The notes: a model not told the origin generated them from the letters alone. 64,000 nt of DNA from Caryophanon sp036309765 (GCA_036309765.1 JAXJTE010000240.1:1-64000); one strand, 5' to 3'. Counted from the stretch's first letter, positions 35,168 to 44,767 are shown. A program made the numbers and translations.

Positions 35168-36781
35168 ATGTCTTCATTAATGAAAGGAACAGCGATTTTA
35201 ACGATCGGGCTGTTTTTATCAAAGGCGCTCGGACTCATTTATATTTTCCCGTTTTACGCATTAGTCGGTGAGGAAAATGTCGTGCTGTACCAATACGCAT
35301 ACATTCCGTACAACATTTTATTATCGATTGCGATTTCGGGTGCGCCGATTGCGGTATCGAAATTCGTATCGAAATACAATGCGCTCGGTGATTATGATGC
35401 AGGACGACGACTTGTGCGCTCAGGCTTGCTCGTCATGATTGTAACGGGCATCGTATCATTTATTGCGCTGTATTTACTCGCAACACCAATTGCAAGCATT
35501 GTCATTAACGATGATGAGCAAATTTTCACAGTCGAGCAAATCGCAGAAGTTATTCGTTGGGTGAGCTTTGCGTTACTGTTCGTACCGTTTATGAGCTTAA
35601 CGCGCGGCTTTTTCCAAGGGTATGGTCACTACATGCCGACGTCTGTGTCACAGCTAATCGAACAAATTGTGCGCATTATTGTGCTGCTTGGCGGAGCGTT
35701 CGTCGTTGTCGTATTAATGGACAAGGAGCCGTTACTCGCGATTAACTTTGCGGTATTTGCGGCAACAATCGGAGCAATTGGTGGCTTAGTCGTGCTGTAT
35801 TTCTACTGGCGAAAGTATCAGCCAGAGTTCGACGCGTTACGTGCAACGAGTGTGTCGTCTGGTGAATTGTCGTACAGCAGCATTTACAAGGAAGTCATTA
35901 CGTACTCAGTTCCAATCGTCTTCGTTGGCTTAGCGATTTCATTGTTCCAGCTTGTCGATATGTTTACGTTCAACAAAGCGATGTCGTCAATCGGCTTAGC
36001 GGCAGTGACGGATACGTATTTTGGGATGTTTACGTTTTTAACGCATAAAATTGTTGTCATTCCGGTTATGCTTGCGACAGGTTTTTCAATGGCGCTCGTG
36101 CCAGCAATTACGAAGCTGTATACGCAGCGTAAATTTGATGAGGTTCGTCAATCGATGGACCAAACATTATCGATTTTATTATTCATTACAATACCAGCTG
36201 TCATCGGTATTTCGCTACTAGCAGACGATATTTATCACCTGCTATACTCAAAAAGCGAAATGGGGGCACAAGTGCTTGCCAACTACGCACCTGTTGCCAT
36301 TTTATTTGCACTGTTCTCGGTAACGGCGGCGTTGTTACAAGGCATCGATTACCAAAAGTGGATCGTGTCATCACTCATTATCGGGGTGTTAACGAAGCTT
36401 GCGCTGAACACGTATTTAATTGAGTTATTCGAAGTAAACGGGGCGATTTTAGCGACGGCAATCGGTTATGCGGTGACGATTACGATTAACTTTATTGTCA
36501 TCGTCCGCGTGCTACAATATCGTTCTGCACAGCTACTAAAGCGCATTGCAACAATTTTGGCATTAACGGCTGCGATGGCACTAAGCGTGTACGGCGTGGG
36601 TCTTCTTATGGACAGCTGGCTTGCACACGATACGAAGCTGCAAGCAATCATTCATTTAACGGCAACAGTCGGCGCAGGGCTGCTCGTATACGGCGTGTTA
36701 TCGTACAAACTTGGCTTAGCACAGCAATTACTTGGCAACCGCTTAGACCGCGTGCTACGTAAGTTACGTTTAAAGAAATAA
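35168..36781 (+). CDS. murJ: Lipid II flippase MurJ (YtgP)
   Basis: 537 residues with about 14 membrane helices; MOP-superfamily polysaccharide exporter. Starts MKGTAILTIGLFLSKALGLIY, with the functionally important early GAPIAVSKFVSKY loop. B. subtilis YtgP was shown to be a MurJ homologue that moves lipid II across the membrane for peptidoglycan assembly. AGGTAGG precedes ATG 35168. Same neighbourhood as in B. subtilis (ytfP / ytgP / rsuA-type gene). Confidence 0.92.
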   Translation: MSSLMKGTAILTIGLFLSKALGLIYIFPFYALVGEENVVLYQYAYIPYNILLSIAISGAPIAVSKFVSKYNALGDYDAGRRLVRSGLLVMIVTGIVSFIALYLLATPIASIVINDDEQIFTVEQIAEVIRWVSFALLFVPFMSLTRGFFQGYGHYMPTSVSQLIEQIVRIIVLLGGAFVVVVLMDKEPLLAINFAVFAATIGAIGGLVVLYFYWRKYQPEFDALRATSVSSGELSYSSIYKEVITYSVPIVFVGLAISLFQLVDMFTFNKAMSSIGLAAVTDTYFGMFTFLTHKIVVIPVMLATGFSMALVPAITKLYTQRKFDEVRQSMDQTLSILLFITIPAVIGISLLADDIYHLLYSKSEMGAQVLANYAPVAILFALFSVTAALLQGIDYQKWIVSSLIIGVLTKLALNTYLIELFEVNGAILATAIGYAVTITINFIVIVRVLQYRSAQLLKRIATILALTAAMALSVYGVGLLMDSWLAHDTKLQAIIHLTATVGAGLLVYGVLSYKLGLAQQLLGNRLDRVLRKLRLKK

Positions 36782-36788
36782 GCAAATG

Positions 36789-36834
36789 GAAATGCTAGAG
36801 AAAACGATGTTGTTTCCTCTAGCATTTCGTTTTG
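36789..36834 (+). terminator. Terminator of murJ
   Basis: Perfect 12-bp stem GAAATGCTAGAG / CTCTAGCATTTC with a 16-base loop, then GTTTTG. Confidence 0.8.
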
Positions 36835-36850
36835 TTGTGAGGCAATTAAT

Positions 36851-37020
36851 ATGTACAGGGTGATTGAAATTTAGAATGGGCACAGGCTCGAAATAAGAGG
36901 CGGACTCCAGCGGGAAAAGCGTGAGCGCGAGACTACAGGCTCGAGCCACGCCCGCGGAAAGCCTGCCTCGATGTGGAGAGCCAATGAACAGAACACGAAA
37001 ATACATTCACCGTCTATTAT
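36851..37020 (+). repeat. Dispersed palindromic repeat, copy C
   Basis: About 170 bp. The core GCGGACTCCAGCGGGAAAAG, CGTGAGCGCGAGACTACAGG, CTCGAGCCACGCCCGCGGAA, AGCCTGCCTCGATGTGGAGA is nearly identical to copy D at 48.7 kb. Flanking GTACAGGGTGATTG and CATTCACCGTC form imperfect ends. Confidence 0.85.
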
Positions 37021-37062
37021 AGTAGATTTGCAAAAAACTAATTCATCATTCAGGAGGACAAC

Positions 37063-37782
37063 ATGCGCTTAGATAAATTATTAGCAAACATGGGCTACGG
37101 TTCACGAAAAGAAGTAAAACAACTGTTAAAACAAAAGGCCGTGCGCGTTGATGACATCGTCGTAAAGGACGCGGCTATGAAAGTTAACGTCGACACACAA
37201 ATCGTCACAGTATTTGGCGAGCGCGTCGAATATACGGAGTTCATTTATTTAATGATGCATAAACCACCAGGCGTTATTTCAGCGACTGAGGATAAGTGCG
37301 ACCAAACAGTTATTGATTTACTTGACCCGATGCATCAGCACTTTGAGCCGTTTCCAGTTGGGCGCTTAGATAAAGATACAGAAGGGCTGCTGCTGATTAC
37401 AAACGACGGACAGCTGACACACAATTTATTGTCGCCGAAAAAACATGTACCAAAGACGTATTTCGCGCATATTAACGGCTGCGTCACAGAAGCGGATGTC
37501 GAGGCGATGAAGCAAGGTGTCACATTAGACGATGGTTATGAAACGAAGCCAGGGCATTTAGTTATTTTAGAAGCAGGGGACATATCAAAGATCGAATTGA
37601 CGATTTCAGAGGGGAAATTCCATCAAGTAAAGCGTATGTTTGAGGCTGTTGGAAAAAATGTGACGTATTTGAAACGTTTATCAATGGGGTCACTTATGCT
37701 CGATAAAGCGCTAAAACTCGGCGAATATCGTGAGTTGACACGCGAGGAACTTGAGTTGCTGCAAAATAATGAAGGAAAATAG
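37063..37782 (+). CDS. RsuA-family 16S rRNA pseudouridine synthase
   Basis: 239 residues. N-terminal S4 RNA-binding domain (RLDKLLANMGYGSRKEVKQL), then the pseudouridine synthase core with catalytic aspartate in VGRLDKDTEGLLLITNDG. The length and S4+core layout match RsuA, which modifies U516 of 16S rRNA. GGAGGACA precedes ATG 37063. It corresponds in position to B. subtilis ytzF/ytzG-type gene next to ytgP. Confidence 0.92.
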   Translation: MRLDKLLANMGYGSRKEVKQLLKQKAVRVDDIVVKDAAMKVNVDTQIVTVFGERVEYTEFIYLMMHKPPGVISATEDKCDQTVIDLLDPMHQHFEPFPVGRLDKDTEGLLLITNDGQLTHNLLSPKKHVPKTYFAHINGCVTEADVEAMKQGVTLDDGYETKPGHLVILEAGDISKIELTISEGKFHQVKRMFEAVGKNVTYLKRLSMGSLMLDKALKLGEYRELTREELELLQNNEGK

Positions 37783-37880
37783 TATAAATGTGAGTGTATT
37801 CAAACGGGACTTTCTATATAATTATGGGGAGTGCCGTGTTTTTATTGGCATCGATGAATGGAATCAAAGGTGGGGTACAT

Positions 37881-39497
37881 ATGAATAAACTACGCATAGT
37901 CGGCGTATTTATCGTCGTTGTACTGTTATTTGTCATGTGGGGCATCAGTCTACAAGAGCAGGAGCACCGTTTAACACTCACGCAATCGGTTACAGTTGTT
38001 GCGGCAGAGGGCGAACGAGTACTTGGTACATTAGCAGACGATACAACAATCTGGCTTGACGAAGCATGTGATGACTGGTGTTATATCACATGGGGAGAAA
38101 CCGCAGCGAAGTTTCAAGCATCTGATAATATCGGAGCGCTTGAAAAAGTAAGTGAGCGTGAAGCAGTACAGGATGTCGGCGCACAGCCACTACGCGTTGC
38201 AAAAGAAGCACCCGTATTTCAGGACAAGAATGAAAAAAGCAAGCAGCTCGCGACACTCAAAGCAAACGAGCGTTACGTGGCACGTTCAATGGATGGCAAA
38301 TGGGCAAAAGTTATTATGCCAAACGGTGAAGGCTACGTGCCGTTAACGTATACGTTGACGGAATCTAAGGCGGTGCTGCACGAGGCGATTGAAGCGGTGA
38401 AAGAAACGCCGTTGTATCAATTCGACAGTGCGCAACGACGACATGTAATCGGTACATTACGTGCGAAGGAGCCAGTGGAACTTGTTGGCACGACACGTTA
38501 CTACTACATCGTGTCATTTGGGCAAGGCGAGGCGTACGTAACGCGTGAGGATGCAGAGGAAATTGGCGAAGTAGAAGTACGCGACATTACATTAGCAAAA
38601 GATGTAGTCGGCAGCTTCATGCTAACGGCAAGTACACCGGTATACGTAGACGTAAATGTCGAATCGGACGTACTCGCAATTTTAGAGCCAAGCATGCGCT
38701 ATACGACAATCGGTCATTGGAAAGATTGGGCGATTGTTCGTATCGGTGGACGTATTGGCTTTGTTGAGCAGCAGCGAAATGAGCAACAAAAAGGTATTGC
38801 GGTGTTACATTATGAACACGTAATGCCAAAAGAAGCGGCGAGCAACTTTAAAACAAGCCATACGATTGTGACAGAGGAGCAATTTAAGCAGCAAATGGAA
38901 TATTTAGCGTCACAAGGCTACACGACAATCACGAAGGAAAACTTAGCGGATTATATTAAGGGAAGCTTCGTCGTTCCAAAAAAAGCTGTACTTATCACAT
39001 TTGATGGCGGCTTATTGTCAGCTCGTAAATTTGCCTACCCAATTTTAAAGGAGCACAGCTTTAAAGCAGTACAACACGTTATTGCGAGCCGTGTAACGCG
39101 TGAAAGCGGAGAGCAAACGTTTGATGAAACGAAAGAGCAGTACATTACAGTGGTAGACATCAACAAAACATCGGACGTATTTGATCACGAAGCACAGACG
39201 TTTAATTTACATCAATTAATCGGCAAAAAGAGCATTCTTGTGCAAGCGGATGCAGGCGTTGTAAAAGATGACCTACGTCAGCTCGTAAAGGCGCTCGGCA
39301 CAGTGACATCATTTGCGTATCCATTTGGTCAATATTCGGAAGAGGTCATTGACGCGCTAGATGAATACGGCTTTACGATGGCGTTTACGCAGCAGCCTGA
39401 GCATGTCATTATCGGTTACAATGCGATGACGTTGCCGCGCTATAGCGTAACGCAAAATACGACGCTTGAGCAGTTTAGAAAAATGCTTGGCGAATAA
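37881..39497 (+). CDS. Membrane-anchored SH3-like / degenerate polysaccharide deacetylase protein
   Basis: 538 residues from ATG 37881 (AAGGTGGGG upstream; 29 earlier in-frame codons have no ribosome site). One N-terminal membrane anchor (about 5-23), then three or four SH3b-like modules (about 30-330: VFQDKNEKSKQLATLKANER, YVPLTYTL, and VYVDVNVESDVLAILEPS). Residues about 345-535 are a NodB-type domain. Its first motif reads TFDGG (373-377) where active enzymes have TFDDG, and the HxxxH motif keeps a single histidine (FNLHQL), so metal binding is probably lost. Likely a cell-wall-binding protein outside the membrane. Confidence 0.75.
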   Translation: MNKLRIVGVFIVVVLLFVMWGISLQEQEHRLTLTQSVTVVAAEGERVLGTLADDTTIWLDEACDDWCYITWGETAAKFQASDNIGALEKVSEREAVQDVGAQPLRVAKEAPVFQDKNEKSKQLATLKANERYVARSMDGKWAKVIMPNGEGYVPLTYTLTESKAVLHEAIEAVKETPLYQFDSAQRRHVIGTLRAKEPVELVGTTRYYYIVSFGQGEAYVTREDAEEIGEVEVRDITLAKDVVGSFMLTASTPVYVDVNVESDVLAILEPSMRYTTIGHWKDWAIVRIGGRIGFVEQQRNEQQKGIAVLHYEHVMPKEAASNFKTSHTIVTEEQFKQQMEYLASQGYTTITKENLADYIKGSFVVPKKAVLITFDGGLLSARKFAYPILKEHSFKAVQHVIASRVTRESGEQTFDETKEQYITVVDINKTSDVFDHEAQTFNLHQLIGKKSILVQADAGVVKDDLRQLVKALGTVTSFAYPFGQYSEEVIDALDEYGFTMAFTQQPEHVIIGYNAMTLPRYSVTQNTTLEQFRKMLGE

Positions 39498-39503
39498 CGC
39501 ACA

Positions 39504-39544
39504 AAAAGAGACAATCACATGCCGCGTGATTGTCTCTTTTTTTT
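39504..39544 (+). terminator. Terminator after the deacetylase-like gene
   Basis: Perfect stem AAAGAGACAATCAC / GTGATTGTCTCTTT, then a T run. Confidence 0.9.
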
Positions 39545-39600
39545 ATATGCTCGGAAAAAAACGACCTTTTGACAGGTCATTCTTTCCGTTCGTTACGACA

Positions 39601-39822
39601 TTAAGAAGATAATTTTACTTTTTTCTTCGTCGTTGTCCATTTGCCTCGACTTGGACTTACAACCAAATCGTTAAAGGCTAACACATTCAAATCTCTTTGA
39701 ATGGTGCGAGGAGTGATATTGAACTCTTCGACTAAATCTTGTGTAGAAACCTCTCCTCTATCTAGGATGAACATGTACACATCTTTAATACGATTAAGCA
39801 TTCGATCAGTAGTTGGTTTCAT
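39601..39822 (-). CDS. ytzE: DeoR-type HTH regulator YtzE
   Basis: 73 residues: a single winged helix-turn-helix (VYMFILDRGEVSTQDLVEEF, NITPRTIQRDLNVLAFNDLV) with a basic tail and no sensor domain. This is the small DeoR-like YtzE of Bacillus. AAGGAGTGG precedes ATG 39822. It is divergent from pepV. The target genes are unknown. Confidence 0.85.
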   Translation of the reverse strand: MKPTTDRMLNRIKDVYMFILDRGEVSTQDLVEEFNITPRTIQRDLNVLAFNDLVVSPSRGKWTTTKKKVKLSS

Positions 39823-40164
39823 AAATGAACCACTCCTTCATCTTAATTCTCTTGGCAAAGACTAGCGGACGACATGATGTGCGGGCTACGCTTAAAAAGT
39901 TTATGCCTCATACATCTCCCTTATCTATCAACTTATCAGCAGTCGTGAAATACTGACACCTATATTATAGCGGAATATAATTGCTTTTTCTAGCACTTTC
40001 GCTGAATTTATTATTAATTCACATAACCTACATACATTTACAGTTGTTACACAATGTGAGCTGCGCACGTTATGATAGAGCTAACATGAATGGACTGAAA
40101 AGATTGTAAATCATTCAAAAAGGCGTACAATAGCAATACATTACATTTTCGAGGTGATATATCG
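39823..40164. other. Intergenic region ytzE-pepV
   Basis: 342 nt between divergent genes. On the minus strand there is a TATAAT-like stretch near 39968 that could serve ytzE. On the plus strand the pepV promoter is at 40104-40131. No hairpin of note and no RNA gene were recognised. Confidence 0.5.
40104..40131 (+). promoter_or_regulatory. Sigma-A promoter of pepV
   Basis: -35 TTGTAA (40104-40109), 16-bp spacer, -10 TACAAT (40126-40131). Confidence 0.6.
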
Positions 40165-41553
40165 ATGAATTGGGAGCAGTTAGCGCTTAGTCGTCAGGAA
40201 GAATTGTTAAGTGAATTGCAGCAGCTTATCCAGATTGAAAGCGTGCTAGACGAGGAAGCGGCGAGCGAGGACATGCCGTTTGGTGAGAAGCCATTAGAAG
40301 CGCTTCAGTGGCTGCTTGCGCGTGGTGACGAGCAAGGAATGCGCACGAAAAATATCGACAACATGGCTGGCTACATCGAAATGGGCGAAGGAGACGAATC
40401 GCTCGGCATTTTATGTCACGTAGACGTTGTACCAGCAGGAGAGGGCTGGACGTATCCGCCGTTTGAAGGACAAATCGTTGACGGCAAAATGTACGGACGC
40501 GGCACGATCGATGATAAAGGGCCGACGATCGCTGCGTGGATGGCGATGAAGCTTGTGAAAGATGCAGGCATTCCGCTCAACAAACGCGTGCGTATGATTA
40601 TCGGCACGGACGAGGAAAGTGGCTTCCGTTGTGTAAAGCGTTATTTCGAGCGTGAGGAAATGCCGACGATTGGCTTTGCACCTGATGCAGATTTTCCACT
40701 CATTAACGCAGAGAAGGGTATTGCAACGCTCATTTTTTCAAGTATGACTGCTGCATCAAGCAATGAATCGCTCGTGTCATTTCATGCCGGCACGCGCACA
40801 AATATGGTGCCAGAGCGAGCGACAGCGATCGTTGTCGGACAAGATGAAGCATTTCGTCACCGATTTGAAGCATATTTGCAGAAAAATCAGTATATAGGGT
40901 CTTTATTAATCGACGGTAATCAGTATATAATCGACATGAAAGGCAAATCGGCACATGCGATGGAGCCGCATAAAGGCGTCAATGCGGGCGTATTGCTTGC
41001 GACGTTTTTACAGCAGGAGCTTCACGGTGCGCGCGAGCAAGCCTTTTTAACGTTTATTGTCGACGTATTTGGGCGCGACGTATTCGGTTCGGCACTTTGT
41101 TTACATTTTGAAGACGACGTATCGGGTCCAACTACATTGAATGCAGGAGTCATGACGTATGATGAGAAGCGTGCAGAAATTGCGGTGAGCATGCGCCATA
41201 GTGTGACATATCTGTTTGACGACAAGCTGCGATTAGCACATGAAGCTGTGCAGCCATTCCAGGTCGCACTAGACGTAGCTGATTATTCACCACCGCATTA
41301 CGTGCCTGAAGATGATGCACTTGTCGCAACATTGCTCGATGTTTATCGTCAGTATACAGGCGACACGCAAAAGCCGTTATCAACAGGTGGCGGTACGTAC
41401 GCGCGAGAATTGAAAAAAGGTGTGGCGTTTGGCATGCTGTTTCCTGGCGAAGTGGAGCTTGCCCACCAACAAGATGAATTTGTCGATATAGCGAATTTAA
41501 TGAAAGCCGTGGCGATTTACGCCGCAGCCATTGAACGTTTAGCAACAAATTGA
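40165..41553 (+). CDS. pepV: Dipeptidase PepV (M20 family)
   Basis: 462 residues. Zn-dependent M20 peptidase: metal and catalytic regions LCHVDVVPAGEGWTYPPF, GRGTIDDKGPT, GTDEESGF and the C-terminal STGGGTYAR. PepV relatives cleave Xaa- and beta-alanyl-dipeptides in the cytosol. Its position before dat, with D-amino acids as a possible shared theme, is also common in related bacteria. GAGGTGATAT precedes ATG 40165. Confidence 0.94.
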   Translation: MNWEQLALSRQEELLSELQQLIQIESVLDEEAASEDMPFGEKPLEALQWLLARGDEQGMRTKNIDNMAGYIEMGEGDESLGILCHVDVVPAGEGWTYPPFEGQIVDGKMYGRGTIDDKGPTIAAWMAMKLVKDAGIPLNKRVRMIIGTDEESGFRCVKRYFEREEMPTIGFAPDADFPLINAEKGIATLIFSSMTAASSNESLVSFHAGTRTNMVPERATAIVVGQDEAFRHRFEAYLQKNQYIGSLLIDGNQYIIDMKGKSAHAMEPHKGVNAGVLLATFLQQELHGAREQAFLTFIVDVFGRDVFGSALCLHFEDDVSGPTTLNAGVMTYDEKRAEIAVSMRHSVTYLFDDKLRLAHEAVQPFQVALDVADYSPPHYVPEDDALVATLLDVYRQYTGDTQKPLSTGGGTYARELKKGVAFGMLFPGEVELAHQQDEFVDIANLMKAVAIYAAAIERLATN

Positions 41554-41573
41554 GAATGATGAAATGGATTTAA

Positions 41574-41792
41574 TTACGGTATGAAATTTTAGATGGTGAG
41601 CCGCATATTGACGAGCTGATTGATAAATGGATTGTTTACGCTACAGATCCAAAGCATTTGCGCCTTGCATGCTGCATGAACATGAAGAATGAGACCGCGT
41701 GCATTTTGCGGGCTCATGCAGAACGTGCGGCTAGCGCAAATGCAGGATATGGAGTAGTAGAGCGTAATTTTTTACATTTTGAAAAATTATAA
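41574..41792 (+). pseudogene. Remnant of an unidentified gene between pepV and dat
   Basis: A 72-codon frame open from just after a stop (41571) to TAA 41790. The translation looks protein-like (includes DGEPHIDELIDKWIVYATDP and ends NAGYGVVERNFLHFEKL) but has no start codon until its middle. A short ATG frame just upstream (MDLITV, starting at about 41565) would join it after a one-base shift, suggesting a frameshifted or 5'-truncated gene. I do not recognise the family. Without it the 260-nt gap would be otherwise unexplained. Confidence 0.4.
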
Positions 41793-41813
41793 GAGAAAAG
41801 GATGAGTTGAGAC

Positions 41814-42665
41814 ATGAGCTACTGCTTATACAATGACCAAATCGTAAAAAATGAAGAAATTATTATTGATAAAGAAGACCGCGGCTACCAGTTTGGTGAC
41901 GGTATTTATGAAGTTGTAAAAGTATATGATGGTGAACTATTCACAGCTGAAGAGCACGTGGATCGTTTTTACGCAAGTGCTGAAAAAATCCGCTTAACAA
42001 TTCCGTACACAAAAGATAAATTACACGAGCTTTTACACAAATTAGTAGAAGCAAACAACTTAGGCACAGGTCACGTATATTTCCAAATTACGCGCGGTGC
42101 TTGCCCACGTAACCATGTTTTCCCTGGCGATGATGTATTACCAGTGTTAACAGGTAACGTAAAAGAAAACCCACGCCCACTAGAAAACTTCGAAAAAGGC
42201 GTAAAAGCAACAGTGTTAGAAGACCGTCGTTGGTTAATGTGCGACATTAAATCATTAAACCTTTTAGGCGCAGTGCTTGCAAAACAAGAAGCGTACGAAA
42301 AAGGATGCTACGAAGCGATTTTACACCGTGATGGTACAGTAACAGAATGCTCATCTTCAAACGTATTTGGTATTAAAGATGGCGTTTTATATACACACCA
42401 AGCAGATAACTTAATTTTACACGGCATTACACGCGCAGTTATTTTACAATGTGCAAATGAAATCGGCTTACCAGTGAAGGAAGAAGCATTCACAGTGGAG
42501 CAATTACTAGCGATGGACGAAGTAATCATTTCTTCTACAACATCTGAAGTAACGCCATGTATCGAAATTGACGGCACAGTAATTGGCAATGGTACACCAG
42601 GTGAGTGGACGCGCAAGCTACAAGCGCAGTTCGAAACAAAAATTCCAAAAGCAGTAAAAGCATAA
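41814..42665 (+). CDS. dat: D-amino acid aminotransferase
   Basis: 283 residues, fold-type IV PLP enzyme. The catalytic lysine lies in CDIKSLNLL (about 146), the PLP cradle includes DRGYQFGDGIYEVVKVYDG, and the phosphate site is in the SSTTSEVTP segment near 240. It interconverts D-alanine and 2-oxoglutarate with pyruvate and D-glutamate, supplying D-Glu and D-Ala for peptidoglycan. AAAGGATGAG precedes ATG 41814. Confidence 0.95.
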   Translation: MSYCLYNDQIVKNEEIIIDKEDRGYQFGDGIYEVVKVYDGELFTAEEHVDRFYASAEKIRLTIPYTKDKLHELLHKLVEANNLGTGHVYFQITRGACPRNHVFPGDDVLPVLTGNVKENPRPLENFEKGVKATVLEDRRWLMCDIKSLNLLGAVLAKQEAYEKGCYEAILHRDGTVTECSSSNVFGIKDGVLYTHQADNLILHGITRAVILQCANEIGLPVKEEAFTVEQLLAMDEVIISSTTSEVTPCIEIDGTVIGNGTPGEWTRKLQAQFETKIPKAVKA

Positions 42666-42684
42666 GCGATAATACTGCAACGAA

Positions 42685-42722
42685 AACGTACGATGTGAAT
42701 GTTCGCATCGTGCGTTTTTTTT
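42685..42722 (+). terminator. Terminator of dat
   Basis: Stem ACGATGTGAA / TTCGCATCGT with a two-base loop, then GCG and eight T. Confidence 0.82.
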
Positions 42723-42836
42723 GATTACGGTCTTTTTCTGGGCATGACCGAACTGCCGAGCTACTTCTTTTTTCGCAGTCAGTCATGTAAAATATGAACT
42801 ATTACGAACTTTATACATATGGAGTGTGATGAGTGC

Positions 42837-43895
42837 ATGGCGCAACTAATAAAATTACAAGATTATATTTCACGCTACCAAATCGACTTAAATCGATATC
42901 CGACGCAGTACGTCCGACTAAAACGTGTACAGTGGGAGCGTGTGAAGGAGCAATGGGAAAACGGCGGCCCGACACAAACGTGGGAGCCCGTTATGCAAGT
43001 GCCAGAAGAAGAGGAAAAACCAAAACCAACGCTGCTTCGTCGTCTATTTGGTCGCAAAAAAGACGAGGAAGAGGAAATTGATTTAGAGGAATTATCGGTG
43101 GAAAGTGAGCTAGACGAAGAAGAGGTCATTCCAGAAGAGACGTCAACGCTGCATTTTGAGTCAAAAATTGTATTTGAGCCAAAAACAATCGAAGAATTAA
43201 AACGTATGTACTTAGATCAGTTTTTCCATTTCCAAATTAAATGGGCAAGCTCGACGCTGTTAGATAAGTCGTATGTGGACCCGCGTTATATGCGCGATAC
43301 GCTGCTACGAACGTTCATGCAAGGCTTACCCGACAATTATTTTTTGCTGTACTTCCCGGTGTTTCAAGTGAAAAAAGCGCCGATTGAAGTAGATATCATT
43401 TTAATTACGCCGACAGAAGTGCTATGCATTACGCCGTTAGAAGTGCAAGACCAAGCAGTGTACGTAGCAGATGGTGAGCGCTTTTGGACGCAAAAAATTG
43501 ACAAATCGAGCAAGAAAATTTTAAGCCCAATGATTCAGCTAAATCGCATGGAGACAATCGTTTCAAGCTTAATGCATTACAATGACATTGAGCTGCCAGT
43601 GCGCCGTGTTGTGCTGTCACGTAATGGCTACATCGATTACCCAGGGACGTCATTTAACACGCAGTTTATCGACAAGCGCAAGTTCGAGCAATGGTTTTTA
43701 CAGCTAAAGCGCGCGAAATCGCCAATGAAGCATATGCAAATTAAAGCGGCGGCAGTATTGCTTGAGCATACGGAGACGACAAGCTTCCAGCGTGATTTAT
43801 GGAAGACGGAGGAGGAAGCGGCAGAGCATGCGGCAGCGCAGGAGCTAAGTGATCAGCCGCTACAACAAAAAGACGAAGACGACAAGGAGCAATAA
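42837..43895 (+). CDS. NERD-like domain protein, YtlQ type
   Basis: 352 residues from ATG 42837, chosen because GGAGTGTGATGAG lies between it and an upstream in-frame ATG at 42819 that lacks a ribosome site. N-terminal helical part, a strongly acidic linker (about 75-110, EEEIDLEELSVESELDEEE), then a domain with NERD/nuclease-related features (VDIILITPTEVLCITPLEV, FWTQKIDKSSKKILSP, LNRMETIVSSLM). Position directly before a ytlR-type gene suggests YtlQ. No catalytic motif is certain, and the function is unknown. Confidence 0.6.
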   Translation: MAQLIKLQDYISRYQIDLNRYPTQYVRLKRVQWERVKEQWENGGPTQTWEPVMQVPEEEEKPKPTLLRRLFGRKKDEEEEIDLEELSVESELDEEEVIPEETSTLHFESKIVFEPKTIEELKRMYLDQFFHFQIKWASSTLLDKSYVDPRYMRDTLLRTFMQGLPDNYFLLYFPVFQVKKAPIEVDIILITPTEVLCITPLEVQDQAVYVADGERFWTQKIDKSSKKILSPMIQLNRMETIVSSLMHYNDIELPVRRVVLSRNGYIDYPGTSFNTQFIDKRKFEQWFLQLKRAKSPMKHMQIKAAAVLLEHTETTSFQRDLWKTEEEAAEHAAAQELSDQPLQQKDEDDKEQ

Positions 43896-44767
43896 ATGCG
43901 CGTCGTCTTCATTGTCAATGAGGCATCTGGTAAAGGGAAAGCGTGCTGGGCACAAATTGAAGCGAGCGATATCGGCGAGTACGAGCTGTTTAAAACGAAG
44001 TATCGTCATCATGCGACAGACATTGTACGACAGCTTGCGGCAACGAACGAATCGATTTGTATCGTAGCAGTCGGTGGTGACGGAACGATTCACGAAGAGC
44101 GGTCGGGCATCCACATATAATCGTTGCGGCGTTTTGTGCAGGCTCAGGAAACGACTTTGCACGCGCGTATTCAACGTTTACAACGGCGGCTCATTTACAG
44201 CAGTGGCTTATACATAAGCGCACGACGACACATGACGTCGGTGTAATCAATGGCACGAACATATTTATGAACAATGCAGGGTTTGGCTTTGATGCGTACG
44301 TCGTCGATTTGGCGAACTGTTCTAAACTGAAAAAATGGTTGAACCGTGTGCACTTAGGCAAACTAAGCTATGTATATTTTTTAGTGAAAAGCTTGCTGGT
44401 GTATAAAACGACGACTGTTAACGTCAATGATGCGACGTATGAAAACGTTTGGTTTGTAACCCTTTCAAATCAGCCGTACTTTGGTGGTGGGATGAATATC
44501 TCGCCGCATTCCAAAACCGATGATGGTATGTTAGAATGTACAATTGTGCATCAGCTATCACGTTTGAAGCTATTAGCGTTGTTTGTCACTGTTTTTTGGG
44601 GTGGGCATACACGCTTTCGTGAAGTGACGCAGCTACAAGGCGAGGCGTTTACGGTGACGACGCATGAGCCGATGCATTGTCACGTTGACGGTGAAGCATT
44701 TATAATGGAACCATCGCATGTGCATGTCAATTTGCAGCATCGTAGCTGGCAAAATGCACACAACTAA
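43896..44767 (+). pseudogene. ytlR: Frameshifted diacylglycerol-kinase family gene (ytlR)
   Basis: The ATG follows the upstream TAA directly. The first part (43896 to about 44096) encodes the start of a DAGK catalytic domain up to VAVGGDGTIHE. The frame then shifts at about 44097: the plus-two frame continues AVGHPHIIVAAFCAGSGNDF and runs to 44767, giving FMNNAGFGFDAYV and the C-terminal LhB-like domain ending GEAFIMEPSHVHVNL. Compared with relatives, about six or seven residues (normally VVNGL...) are missing at the break, so this looks like a deletion of around 20 bases rather than a one-base read error. Product likely dead. Confidence 0.85.

Noticed and set aside
44267..44767. A separate gene for the C-terminal part of the lipid kinase
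   Set aside because: Its ATG is internal (FMNNAGFGF), without ribosome site; the frame runs upstream to the frameshift in ytlR.
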